Below, one piece after another: positions 16,972 through 24,496 of a DNA stretch of 42,495 nt. Source of the stretch: Ignavibacteriae bacterium HGW-Ignavibacteriae-4 (GTDB lineage Bacteria > Bacteroidota > Ignavibacteria > Kapaibacteriales > UBA2268). The first letter of the stretch is position 1. Each line of letters starts with the position of its first letter. The stretch covers positions 1 through 42,495 of the forward strand of contig PGYR01000035.1 of the NCBI GenBank assembly GCA_002839765.1. The letters are read 5' to 3'. The translations under genes were made by a program, and so were the position numbers. Below the pieces are notes generated by a model. It was not told the origin of the DNA and did not search any database. It saw only the letters and a program-made list of their open reading frames with translations.

Positions 16972-18067
16972 CAAAGGGAAAATACTAATAGTTGACGATA
17001 ACCCAACTAACATACAAGTTGTAGGGAATATATTGACTGAAAAAGGATTTGATATTGCATTTGCTCAATCAGGAGAAAAAGCAATAGAGCAGGTTCTCCA
17101 CACCGATTATGACTTGATACTATTAGATATTATGATGCCTGAGAAAGATGGTTTTGAGATATGTGAAACTCTAAAAGCAAACCCTCAGACAAAGGAAATC
17201 CCAATTATTTATCTTACTGCAAAATCTGATATAGATTCAATTATTAGAGGACTCCGTAATGGTGGTATAGACTATATTAGCAAACCATTCATCAAAGAGG
17301 AATTAATAGTAAGGGTTGAAAATCAGATTATGATGAAGAAAATTCAAGATGAATTAGTATTTGCTAATCGTTCTAAAGATAAATTCTTTTCTATAATTGC
17401 ACATGATTTAAAAAGTCCTATTAGTGCATTTAAAAATATTACAGATGTTCTAGTTCGTGATTATGATGATTTTGATAGAGAAGATATACATGATTTCGTT
17501 AAGAAACTGAATGAATCAGCTATTAATGTTTATAAACTTTTGGATGATTTGCTAGAATGGTCTAGAAACCAAAATAATAAAATAACATTTGATCCAAGTT
17601 TAATTTTACTCTCTAAGCTTTCTGAAAATATAATTGATTTGTTAGGTAATAACATAGAAAGAAAAGAATTAGAAGTAATAAATAAAATAGATGAAGACAT
17701 AAAAGTATATGCCGATTTGAATATGATAAATACAGTACTTAGAAATCTGATTTCTAATGCTATTAAATTCACTCAAATAGGTGGCAAAATAGAGGTTGGA
17801 TGCTCGGATTACGATGATGATAGTATGATTGTTTGGGTGAAAGATAATGGTGTAGGTATGCAACAATCTGATATTGAGAAATTATTTAAAATTGAAATAC
17901 ATCATACTACTCATGGAACTGACGAAGAGGTAGGAACAGGACTTGGATTAATACTTTGCCAAGACTTTATATTGAAGCATAATGGAAAAATTTGGGTAGA
18001 GAGTGTATATGGCGAAGGATCAACATTCTTTTTCACAATCCCAAAAGTGGATATAAATAATCTATAA
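16961..18067 (+). CDS. Receiver-histidine kinase hybrid (REC at N-terminus)
   Basis: A 368-residue cytosolic protein with no membrane segment. The receiver domain (about 5-125) has the acidic pocket in ILIVDDNPTN, phospho-acceptor Asp56 in LILLDIMMPEKDG, and the conserved Thr/Lys near YLTAKS and SKPF. A HisKA domain follows with His148 in IIAHDLKSP, then a HATPase domain with VKDNGVGM and GTGLGLILCQ. The gene begins 11 bases inside the end of the propeller kinase gene, implying translational coupling. Known logic of such pairs suggests that the propeller kinase phosphorylates Asp56 and this controls the second kinase; the final output regulator is not in the window. Confidence 0.92.
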   Translation: METSKGKILIVDDNPTNIQVVGNILTEKGFDIAFAQSGEKAIEQVLHTDYDLILLDIMMPEKDGFEICETLKANPQTKEIPIIYLTAKSDIDSIIRGLRNGGIDYISKPFIKEELIVRVENQIMMKKIQDELVFANRSKDKFFSIIAHDLKSPISAFKNITDVLVRDYDDFDREDIHDFVKKLNESAINVYKLLDDLLEWSRNQNNKITFDPSLILLSKLSENIIDLLGNNIERKELEVINKIDEDIKVYADLNMINTVLRNLISNAIKFTQIGGKIEVGCSDYDDDSMIVWVKDNGVGMQQSDIEKLFKIEIHHTTHGTDEEVGTGLGLILCQDFILKHNGKIWVESVYGEGSTFFFTIPKVDINNL

Positions 18068-18094
18068 TCATTTTATTCAAAAGATATTTATTCA

Positions 18095-18102
18095 TAATTT
18101 TG
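18095..18102 (+). promoter_or_regulatory. Candidate -7 element for flavodoxin gene
   Basis: TAATTTTG matches TAnnTTTG, 40 bases before the flavodoxin ATG. A TTTA about 20 bases upstream is only a partial -33 match. It would allow the flavodoxin gene to be expressed apart from the kinase genes. Confidence 0.35.
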
Positions 18103-18142
18103 TAAAACTTATAATTACAAAAACAAAAGTTGGTGTTATTTT

Positions 18143-18658
18143 ATGAAAATTGGTTTGATATACGGAACAAATACAGGCGTTACTGAGATTGTTGCTGAGA
18201 AACTAGATGAAGAATTAAGAGAAAACGGCTTAGATGTCGAATTACACGACATAGCAAGCGTTGACTTTGATACGATTGATAACTATGATACTTTGATCAT
18301 TGCTGTTCCTACATGGAATGATGGTGATTTACAGGATGATTGGGATGAGGTATTTGACCAATGGAGAAATTATAACTTCGAAGGTAAAAAGGTAGGTTTT
18401 GTTGGTACTGGTGACCAAGAAGCATATCATGAGAATTACCTAGATGCAATCGGTAAAATGGCTGCACCTGTTAGAAATTCTGGTGGGGAGGTATTTGGTA
18501 GAACTTCTACCAAGGGATTCCAACATACTAAATCAGTAGGTGATGATGGAGATGGTTTTTTCTGTGGTCTTGCTATAGACGAAGATAATGAACCTGAATT
18601 AACTGACGAAAGAATAGCTAATTGGGTAACACAGATTAAATCTGAATTGGGATTATAA
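18143..18658 (+). CDS. fldA: Long-chain flavodoxin
   Basis: A 171-residue cytosolic FMN-binding electron carrier. The phosphate-binding loop GTNTGVTE sits near residues 8-15 (Thr/Ser-x-Thr-Gly-x-Thr class). The aromatic-lined isoalloxazine loops are visible as VPTWNDGDLQDDWDE and GTGDQEAYHENYLDA. The insertion around residues 120-145, rich in Gly/Phe (TSTKGFQHTKSVGDDG), places it in the long-chain class (about 165-175 residues), typical of low-potential electron donors and often induced under iron limitation. It starts 75 bases after the kinase gene and probably has its own promoter. Transcription ends at the hairpin at 18685-18729. Confidence 0.93.
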   Translation: MKIGLIYGTNTGVTEIVAEKLDEELRENGLDVELHDIASVDFDTIDNYDTLIIAVPTWNDGDLQDDWDEVFDQWRNYNFEGKKVGFVGTGDQEAYHENYLDAIGKMAAPVRNSGGEVFGRTSTKGFQHTKSVGDDGDGFFCGLAIDEDNEPELTDERIANWVTQIKSELGL

Positions 18659-18684
18659 TCTAACTTCAGAATATTAAATTGAAT

Positions 18685-18729
18685 AAAGTGGTTGCAGTGA
18701 CTAATCTTCTATTAGTCCTCGACCACTTT
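18685..18729. terminator. Bidirectional terminator overlapping the 3' end of nusB
   Basis: Nested inverted repeats: outer AAAGTGGT (18685-18692) with ACCACTTT (18722-18729), inner GACTAAT (18699-18705) with ATTAGTC (18711-18717). The plus strand continues TGTTTATTTTG, giving a U-rich tail for the flavodoxin transcript. The hairpin covers the nusB stop codon and its last codons, so the two convergent genes share it. Confidence 0.65.
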
Positions 18730-19294
18730 TGTTTATTTTGCCATCAGTACCTAATTTTTTAAGTACAGAATCCAAAATTCCATTTACAAACATTTTACTC
18801 TTATCAGTACTGTATTTCTTTGATATTTCGATTGCTTCGTTTATACTAACTTTAGGTGGTATTTCTTCGAAGAAAACAAGCTCACAGATAGCTGATTGAA
18901 CTAAATATCTATCTATCTTAGCGATACGATCTATTTCCCAGTTCTGAGCAAATTCTTCCAATAACTCATTAAGGTAGGATGCTTTATTTATAATAGTATT
19001 AGCAAGCTTCTTACCGAATACTATATCTTCTTCACGCCATTTTATGGGAATATCAGATTCCATTTCAAGTATTTCTTCAGGTCTTAAGAATTTACCTTCT
19101 TCACTCTTTTGCTCGTCTTCTTCATCACCAAAGTAAAAAACTCTGTAAAAGATGTGATCAAACAATATATCGAGATCAGATTCGCAGCTATAATAAGCCA
19201 TTATTATCTGTAATACTTTTTCTCGGGCTAATCTTCTGTTTCCTTTCAGACTTCTTTTATCACTCAAAGGAAATACTTTATTTAATTCATTCAT
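18701..19294 (-). CDS. nusB: Transcription antitermination factor NusB
   Basis: RNA-binding helical protein that, with NusE/S10, binds boxA of nascent rRNA and supports antitermination. At 197 residues it is longer than the classical about 140. The N-terminal RLAREKVLQIIMAYY and C-terminal YLVQSAICELVFFEEIPPKVSINEAIEIS… blocks are characteristic; the C-terminal KMFVNGILDSVLKKL helix is present. The extra length is an acidic segment at about residues 48-95 (DEEDEQKSEEGKFLRPEEI), as in other long FCB-group NusB proteins. A basic stretch precedes the first helix (DKRSLKGNRR). It is a single gene whose end is inside a shared terminator hairpin. Confidence 0.93.
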   Translation of the reverse strand: MNELNKVFPLSDKRSLKGNRRLAREKVLQIIMAYYSCESDLDILFDHIFYRVFYFGDEEDEQKSEEGKFLRPEEILEMESDIPIKWREEDIVFGKKLANTIINKASYLNELLEEFAQNWEIDRIAKIDRYLVQSAICELVFFEEIPPKVSINEAIEISKKYSTDKSKMFVNGILDSVLKKLGTDGKINKSGRGLIED

Positions 19295-19408
19295 AAAGAA
19301 CTGGTAAACTTATTAAAATTTGTTTTTATTTTGAAACAGAACATAATACAAATCTTATAAATAATAAAGAAGAATATGATATAGAAAGCATATTTCATTA
19401 AAAATATC

Positions 19409-19416
19409 TATTTTTG
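19409..19416 (+). promoter_or_regulatory. Candidate -7 element for the sirtuin-acpS-rlmB operon
   Basis: TATTTTTG matches TAnnTTTG, 29 bases before the ATG at 19446. No clear TTTG is found at the -33 distance. Confidence 0.3.
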
Positions 19417-19445
19417 TTAATTCAATGAGTGCAAATTATTAGTTT

Positions 19446-20198
19446 ATGACCACACCAGAGAGTATAAAGAAAATCGTAGAACTATTATTAGTTTCTAATA
19501 ATATAACTGCACTTACTGGTGCTGGAGTTTCAGCTGAAAGTGGGATTGCTACTTTTCGTGACCCCGAAGGGTTATGGGCAAAGTTTGACCCTCTGGAACT
19601 AGCAAGTATAGACGGTTTTATGTCTAATCCTGAAAGAGTTTGGTCGTGGTATCAGTATCGTGTAAACATTGTAAATAATGCGAAGCCAAATAAAGGACAT
19701 TATGCACTTGCAGAATTTAATAAATTAAATATGAACTTCAATTTAATAACCCAGAATGTTGATGGATTACATCAACGAGCTGGTTCAGAAAATGTAATTG
19801 AATTACATGGTTCAATAATAAGAAATAAGTGCTTTAGTTGTAACGAAATTCACGAGGAAGAAATATTAAGTGAAAATCTTCTTAATTATTGCAAATATTG
19901 CAATGGTTTGATAAGACCTGACGTCGTTTGGTTTGGTGAGATGTTACCAGAAAGGGAAATTGATAAGGCACAAAAATTAGCATCTAAAACAGACTTATTT
20001 TTCTCTATTGGAACTTCTGCAGAAGTACATCCTGCTGCAGAGTTACCAATAATTTCTAAAAGAGAGGGAGCTGTATTAATAGAAATAAATCCTCTTAAAA
20101 CGCAACTATCAGAATTTGCTGATATACGGATTGCATTACCTTCAGGCGAAGCAATGCCATTGATTATAGAAGAATATAAAAAAAGAGTTATAAAATGA
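19446..20198 (+). CDS. cobB: NAD-dependent protein deacylase, sirtuin family
   Basis: Removes acetyl or related acyl groups from protein lysines using NAD+, releasing O-acyl-ADP-ribose and nicotinamide; cytosolic. 250 residues, normal for bacterial sirtuins. Visible motifs: NAD-binding TGAGVSAESGI (Gly25-Ala26-Gly27), FRDP at 37-40, TQNVDGLHQ with Asn104 and Asp106, and catalytic His121 in ELHGS. A structural zinc site is formed by Cys129, Cys132, Cys149 and Cys152, followed by GTSAEVHP near the C-terminus. Its known type of target includes acetyl-CoA synthetase, encoded at 1106. Its last four bases overlap acpS (ATGA), so it heads a coupled operon. Confidence 0.95.
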   Translation: MTTPESIKKIVELLLVSNNITALTGAGVSAESGIATFRDPEGLWAKFDPLELASIDGFMSNPERVWSWYQYRVNIVNNAKPNKGHYALAEFNKLNMNFNLITQNVDGLHQRAGSENVIELHGSIIRNKCFSCNEIHEEEILSENLLNYCKYCNGLIRPDVVWFGEMLPEREIDKAQKLASKTDLFFSIGTSAEVHPAAELPIISKREGAVLIEINPLKTQLSEFADIRIALPSGEAMPLIIEEYKKRVIK

Positions 20199-20569
20199 TA
20201 CTAGGAATCGGTACAGATATAATCGAAATAAATAGAATTCAAGGTACTTTAGAAAAGTACGGAGAGAGATTTAAGAATAAGATGTTCACACAAATTGAAA
20301 TTGATTATTGTGAGCAATACAAAGAGAAAAAATATGCTCATTATGCTGCTCGTTTTGCAGCAAAAGAAGCTTTTTCGAAGGCTATAGGTACTGGATTTGC
20401 TCGAGGATTCAATTTTAAAGAAATATATATTCAAAATTTGAATTCAGGTGAGCCTACAGTTGTATTGGAAGGAAAATTGAAAGAAAAATATGGTGAGAAT
20501 TTGATTAAAGTGTCGCTCTCACATACTGATAATAATGCAATAGCATATCTAATAATGGAATCAAAATAA
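20195..20569 (+). CDS. acpS: Holo-[acyl-carrier-protein] synthase
   Basis: Transfers the 4'-phosphopantetheine arm from CoA to a serine of apo-ACP (EC 2.7.8.7), activating ACP for fatty-acid synthesis. 124 residues, standard for AcpS. The two conserved magnesium-binding motifs are present: GIGTDIIEI with Asp8, and FAAKEAFSKAIGTG with Glu58. The C-terminal LSHTDNNAIAYLI is also typical. It overlaps the sirtuin gene by four bases and touches rlmB with no gap (TAA directly followed by ATG), so all three are translationally linked. Confidence 0.97.
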   Translation: MILGIGTDIIEINRIQGTLEKYGERFKNKMFTQIEIDYCEQYKEKKYAHYAARFAAKEAFSKAIGTGFARGFNFKEIYIQNLNSGEPTVVLEGKLKEKYGENLIKVSLSHTDNNAIAYLIMESK

Positions 20570-21328
20570 ATGAAAGACAACTATATATACGGTAAGAACG
20601 CTGTACTACAAGGAATAGAAGCAGATAAAGTAGAAAAAATATTCATAGCTTTTGGGGCACAAGGTGCATCTATAAATCAAATCTTCAAAGTAGCAAATCA
20701 GAATAAAATCCCTGTTACAAAATATGATAGGAAAAGATTTCGTGATTTAGAGAAGCTTGTTTGTCCTGGTGAAAATCTTTCTCAGAGTGTAATAGCAATA
20801 ACTAAGCAAGTCGAAACTCTTACAATTGTAGATATATTAGAATTAGCATACCAAAGTTCTGATAAACCTCTTATAGTGGCTTTAGATGAGATAACAGACC
20901 CACAGAATCTAGGTGCAATAGCTAGGTCTGCAGAGTGTGCGGGTGCAGCTGCACTTTTATTAACTGAGAGGAATTCTTCTCCTATTAATTCCTTTGCAAT
21001 TAAGGCATCGGCCGGTGCATTAACTAAAATACCAGTTGCTAGAGTTACTAATCTTGCTACTGAGTTATCTAATTTAAAAGAACATGGATTTTGGATAGTA
21101 GGTACTGAGGTTGATACCCATACAAACTATACCGACGATATCTATGATTCACCGATTGTTTTAGTAATTGGTTCTGAAGGAAATGGGATGAGACCAAGAG
21201 TAAAGAAAGTTTGTGATCATCTGGTTAAAATACCAATGATTGGTTCTACTCAATCTCTAAATGCTTCTGTTTCAGCTGGAGTAATACTATTTGAAATTCT
21301 AAGACAAAGAGGTTTTAAAAAGATTTAG
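20570..21328 (+). CDS. rlmB: 23S rRNA 2'-O-ribose methyltransferase, SpoU/TrmH family (RlmB-like)
   Basis: S-adenosylmethionine-dependent 2'-O-methyltransferase of the SPOUT superfamily. The 252-residue protein has the N-terminal substrate-binding domain (YGKNAVLQGIE, about 1-80) and the knotted catalytic domain with motif 1 EITDPQNLGAIARSAE, motif 2 VIGSEGNGM and motif 3 IPMIGSTQSLNASVSAG. This arrangement is that of RlmB, which methylates G2251 (E. coli numbering) in the ribosomal P loop. Related enzymes modify other sites, so the exact target is inferred. Its 3' end overlaps the convergent ABC permease gene by 14 bases, and no separate terminator is seen. Confidence 0.9.
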   Translation: MKDNYIYGKNAVLQGIEADKVEKIFIAFGAQGASINQIFKVANQNKIPVTKYDRKRFRDLEKLVCPGENLSQSVIAITKQVETLTIVDILELAYQSSDKPLIVALDEITDPQNLGAIARSAECAGAAALLLTERNSSPINSFAIKASAGALTKIPVARVTNLATELSNLKEHGFWIVGTEVDTHTNYTDDIYDSPIVLVIGSEGNGMRPRVKKVCDHLVKIPMIGSTQSLNASVSAGVILFEILRQRGFKKI

Positions 21329-22817
21329 TATTATTGTCTAATGAATAGCGTTTTTCTAAATATTTTGAAAGTTTTACAAATGGAAGTCCGATTATAAGAT
21401 AAATTATTGCCACGATTATACCCGTACCTATATAGTCGTAATAAGTTGCTGATAACTCTAGATAGCGTTTTGTTAACTCAGCCATTGCGATTACAGAAAC
21501 TAGAGAAGTATCTTTTAATAATGAAATAAAGTCATTAGTTACTGGTGGTATTACTAGTCTTATAGCCTGTGGGATTATAATATGTTTCAGTGCTTGTCTT
21601 CGAGACATACCTAAAGATACAGCAGCTTCCATCTGACCACGAGGTACAGAAAATAAACCAGCTCTATAGTTTTCTGCTTCATAAGCTGAATAATTCAATC
21701 CTAGCCCTAATATAGCCGCGGAGAATGGATCCATATTGATTCCTATGCTTGGTAGTGCATAGTATATAAAAAACAATTGTATGAGCAGGGGAGTGCCACG
21801 TATCACTTCTATGTATGTAGTAGCTAAAAACGAAAGGGGTCTCGGTGCATAAACTCTAGTTAATGCTATAATGAGTCCTAACACAATGGCTAATATCATA
21901 GATAGAACAGATAGAACAATAGTAGTAATGGCTGCTTCACCTAGTATCGGCAAATATCCTATATATCTTTCTACATAGTCATCAAACGATAGTTCAGTTT
22001 TTCTTGATTCAAGAAATGCTTCATATTTTACAGGTTTGATATTTGATACTGTTTTGTCGTCCAGATATAATGCGACCATGTAATTCCACATATCCCATTG
22101 TTCAAGTATCTCTCTTAACTTACCAGATGTGATAAGTTTCGTTATAGCAGTATTGATTCTAGTTTGAAGCAATGTATCTTGCTTTCTCATAACTATACCA
22201 TAGACTACTTCGCCTATCGGTTCGCCTGTCAATTTTAAAGCTGGGTTCCAACCGGCATAGTACTTTGCTACTGGTTCATCTATAAGAACTGCATCTAGTC
22301 TATTATTTTTTAAATCTTCATAAGAACTTGCCTCACTATCATAAGTTTTGACAGTAATATTGCCGTGTTCTTTTAGAATCCTTTCAGCTAATGACCCTTT
22401 TAGTGTGCCTACATTCTTATCTTCTAATCCATTCAGATCTTCTATATCTTTAGAATCAGTTCTTACTACAATTTGTTGGAATGTTATATAATAGGGGATA
22501 GAGAATGCAACTTCTTTCTTTCTATCTTCAGTTATTTCCAATCCATTGATTGCTAAATCATAGTCATTTCTTTTTAAACCTGGTATTAGACCATCCCATT
22601 GATTTTGGAAATGCTTATTCTCAATACCTAATTCTTTTGAAATTGCATTGATTATATCGACTTCAAATCCAATTAGCTTTGTAGGAATTCTTGGGTCTTG
22701 GAATACGTAAGGTGCGCCGCTTTCAGCGTCAGCAGCCCAACGCAACATATCTTTATCTTGGGAAGATAAATTAAGAGTAAATATAAATATTAAAATGGAG
22801 TAAAGTAAAGATTTCAT
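21315..22817 (-). CDS. Polar amino-acid ABC transporter: fused substrate-binding protein and permease
   Basis: 500 residues joining two usual proteins. The Sec signal peptide (MKSLLYSILIFIFTLNLSSQ) leads into a periplasmic binding domain (about 25-245; IGFEVDIINAISKELG, DGLIPGLKRNDYDLAINGLE, NVGTLKGS), then a linker, then a permease domain with about five helices (about 290-485). The permease EAA loop starts at Glu397 (EAAVSLGMSRRQALKHIIIP), where it contacts the ATPase. The organisation matches GlnH-GlnP-type fusions importing glutamine or other polar amino acids. Substrate is not certain; glutamine or another polar or basic amino acid are the likely options. The ATPase gene lies immediately upstream with a 3-base gap. 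Confidence 0.93.
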   Translation of the reverse strand: MKSLLYSILIFIFTLNLSSQDKDMLRWAADAESGAPYVFQDPRIPTKLIGFEVDIINAISKELGIENKHFQNQWDGLIPGLKRNDYDLAINGLEITEDRKKEVAFSIPYYITFQQIVVRTDSKDIEDLNGLEDKNVGTLKGSLAERILKEHGNITVKTYDSEASSYEDLKNNRLDAVLIDEPVAKYYAGWNPALKLTGEPIGEVVYGIVMRKQDTLLQTRINTAITKLITSGKLREILEQWDMWNYMVALYLDDKTVSNIKPVKYEAFLESRKTELSFDDYVERYIGYLPILGEAAITTIVLSVLSMILAIVLGLIIALTRVYAPRPLSFLATTYIEVIRGTPLLIQLFFIYYALPSIGINMDPFSAAILGLGLNYSAYEAENYRAGLFSVPRGQMEAAVSLGMSRRQALKHIIIPQAIRLVIPPVTNDFISLLKDTSLVSVIAMAELTKRYLELSATYYDYIGTGIIVAIIYLIIGLPFVKLSKYLEKRYSLDNNTKSF

Positions 22818-22820
22818 ATA

Positions 22821-23666
22821 CTATATAGCCAGCAGTTTAAGATAATCCCTAGTTCTACTATCCTTAGGATTTGAAAACATTTCTTCAGGAGGAGCCATTT
22901 CTATTATCTCTCCTTTGTCCATAAAGACTACTATATCGGAAGCATTCTTTGCAAAATTCATGGAATGTGTAACCACTATTTGTGTCATTCCTTCTTTGTT
23001 CAAATCAGTCATTACTTTGATTACTTCGTCAACTAACTCAGGGTCTAGGGCAGAAGTTGGCTCATCATATAGCATTACTTTAGGATTCATTGCTAAAGCT
23101 CTAGCTATAGCTACTCTTTGTGCTTGACCTCCAGATAATTGATTTGGCATTCTATCAATAAAATCCTCCATCCCAACTTTAGCTAGTAATTTGATTGCAT
23201 GTAGTTTTGAATTTTCTACATCTTTGCCTTGAACTATTTTTGGAGCAATAATAATATTGTCTAATACATTATAATTTGGGAAGAGGTTTAAACCTTGAAA
23301 AAGCATCCCAACTTTAGTTCTAAGTTTGTGTGCTTTTAGTTTAAAATCTTGGTCTAATTTATTTTCTTCTATTGAATTTATGAAAGGCATCCCAACTTTA
23401 TTTCGAATTTTACTGACTTTCTTCTCAAATTCTTTTCTATCTTTTGTTCTAGATAATTCAATATCATCAATTTTAATCGTACCTTCATCTAAAATTTCTA
23501 AGCAATTTAGACATCTCAACAATGTAGTTTTACCACAGCCTGAACGACCAATTATTGATATTAATTGCCCTTTCTCCACATCCAAATCTATACCTCGGAG
23601 TATGTGTGAATCTCCAAAGTATTTATGTAGGTTTCTTATCTGAACTATTTTATTTTCGCTATTCAA
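22821..23666 (-). CDS. Polar amino-acid ABC transporter ATP-binding protein, with internal duplication
   Basis: Energises the adjacent fused importer (GlnQ-like). Walker A is GRSGCGKT (40-47), Q-loop Gln124, signature LSGGQ (177-181), Walker B VMLYDEP (197-203) and switch His234. At 281 residues it is about 30-40 longer than relatives (240-255). The excess is an insertion between Walker A and the Q-loop: residues 81-95 (…KIRNKVGMPF) are imperfectly repeated 28 residues later at 109-123 (…KLRTKVGMLF). All catalytic motifs remain intact, so it is probably functional. The two genes form one transcript; no terminator is seen at their end. Confidence 0.93.
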   Translation of the reverse strand: MNSENKIVQIRNLHKYFGDSHILRGIDLDVEKGQLISIIGRSGCGKTTLLRCLNCLEILDEGTIKIDDIELSRTKDRKEFEKKVSKIRNKVGMPFINSIEENKLDQDFKLKAHKLRTKVGMLFQGLNLFPNYNVLDNIIIAPKIVQGKDVENSKLHAIKLLAKVGMEDFIDRMPNQLSGGQAQRVAIARALAMNPKVMLYDEPTSALDPELVDEVIKVMTDLNKEGMTQIVVTHSMNFAKNASDIVVFMDKGEIIEMAPPEEMFSNPKDSRTRDYLKLLAI

Positions 23667-23736
23667 TACAAATTATCATTTATTATATATACAAGATATG
23701 AATAATAATGTATTTTTCACAATAGATGTGCAAAAA

Positions 23737-23762
23737 AAAAGACGTTCAGTAGAACGTCTTTT
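23737..23762 (-). terminator. Intrinsic terminator after the OmpA-like gene
   Basis: Perfect inverted repeat AAAAGACGTTC / GAACGTCTTTT with a 4-base loop. On the minus strand the stem runs into nine T residues, 9 bases after the stop of the gene at 23772. It ends the MerR-WD40-OmpA cluster and insulates the ABC genes downstream. Confidence 0.88.
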
Positions 23763-23771
23763 CGATTTATA

Positions 23772-24485
23772 TTATAAAGAAACAATTTTTATATAGGATC
23801 TACCTATATATCTCTTGCCTTTGGCAGCTTTTTCAATAGGAGGAGGATTTTCTGGATCTGTGTTCTGATTAGCTCCTATAGAAATCCTATCTACACTTAC
23901 TCCAGAAGTAGCAAAAAAGTCTTTTAATGATTGTGCTCTATCTTTAGTAAGCTTTTCATTAGCGGCTTTATCTTTGTTATTATCTGGGAAACTGATTATT
24001 TGAACTTTTACTTCTGGGTTTAGTTTTAATGTTTCTTGTAAATCGTCCAATAATATCTCGCTACCTACTCTTAATTTCGATTTATTATACTCAAATGGAG
24101 GTACAGAAAGAGGTAATCTTACTCCAACTTCCTTGGGCATAATTAGAAAATCCTTAGAAATTTCAGCATATTTGTCAGTATTCGGAACATCAATAGAGAA
24201 CTGTTGATCCATAAAACCAGTTTTCTGTAATTTAATATCATAGGTTTCACCAGCTTTTAATCCTGTGATATAGTAATAACCATTTTCAGAAGCACGACTA
24301 CGAGTAGCCGTTACACGCTTTCCATCTTTCATTACTAATAGAGCAGTAGTTTCTGGTTGCTTAGTAACTTGATTAAATACGTTACCTGTCAATGAAACGA
24401 CAGCCTTTATAAAACCTTGTGATTGTAATTCACTGCTAATTAATAAAAAAGCAACGGTCGCAATTAATATGTGTTTAAATTTCAT
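23772..24485 (-). CDS. OmpA-family peptidoglycan-binding protein
   Basis: 237 residues with a Sec signal peptide (MKFKHILIATVAFLLISSELQSQ). The N-terminal half (about 30-120; LTGNVFNQVTKQPETTALLV, YYYITGLKAGETYDIKLQKTGF) is a carboxypeptidase-regulatory-like beta-sandwich. The C-terminal half (about 125-237) is an OmpA-like domain that would bind peptidoglycan: FEYNKSKLR, then LTKDRAQSLKDFFATSGVSVDRISIGA with the conserved Asp-Arg pair. The segment equivalent to the usual GHTD reads ISFPDNN, so it is divergent. It lacks an N-terminal barrel and would be periplasmic. The WD40 gene precedes it by 11 bases. Confidence 0.85.
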   Translation of the reverse strand: MKFKHILIATVAFLLISSELQSQGFIKAVVSLTGNVFNQVTKQPETTALLVMKDGKRVTATRSRASENGYYYITGLKAGETYDIKLQKTGFMDQQFSIDVPNTDKYAEISKDFLIMPKEVGVRLPLSVPPFEYNKSKLRVGSEILLDDLQETLKLNPEVKVQIISFPDNNKDKAANEKLTKDRAQSLKDFFATSGVSVDRISIGANQNTDPENPPPIEKAAKGKRYIGRSYIKIVSL

Positions 24486-24496
24486 TTTTATTCCTG

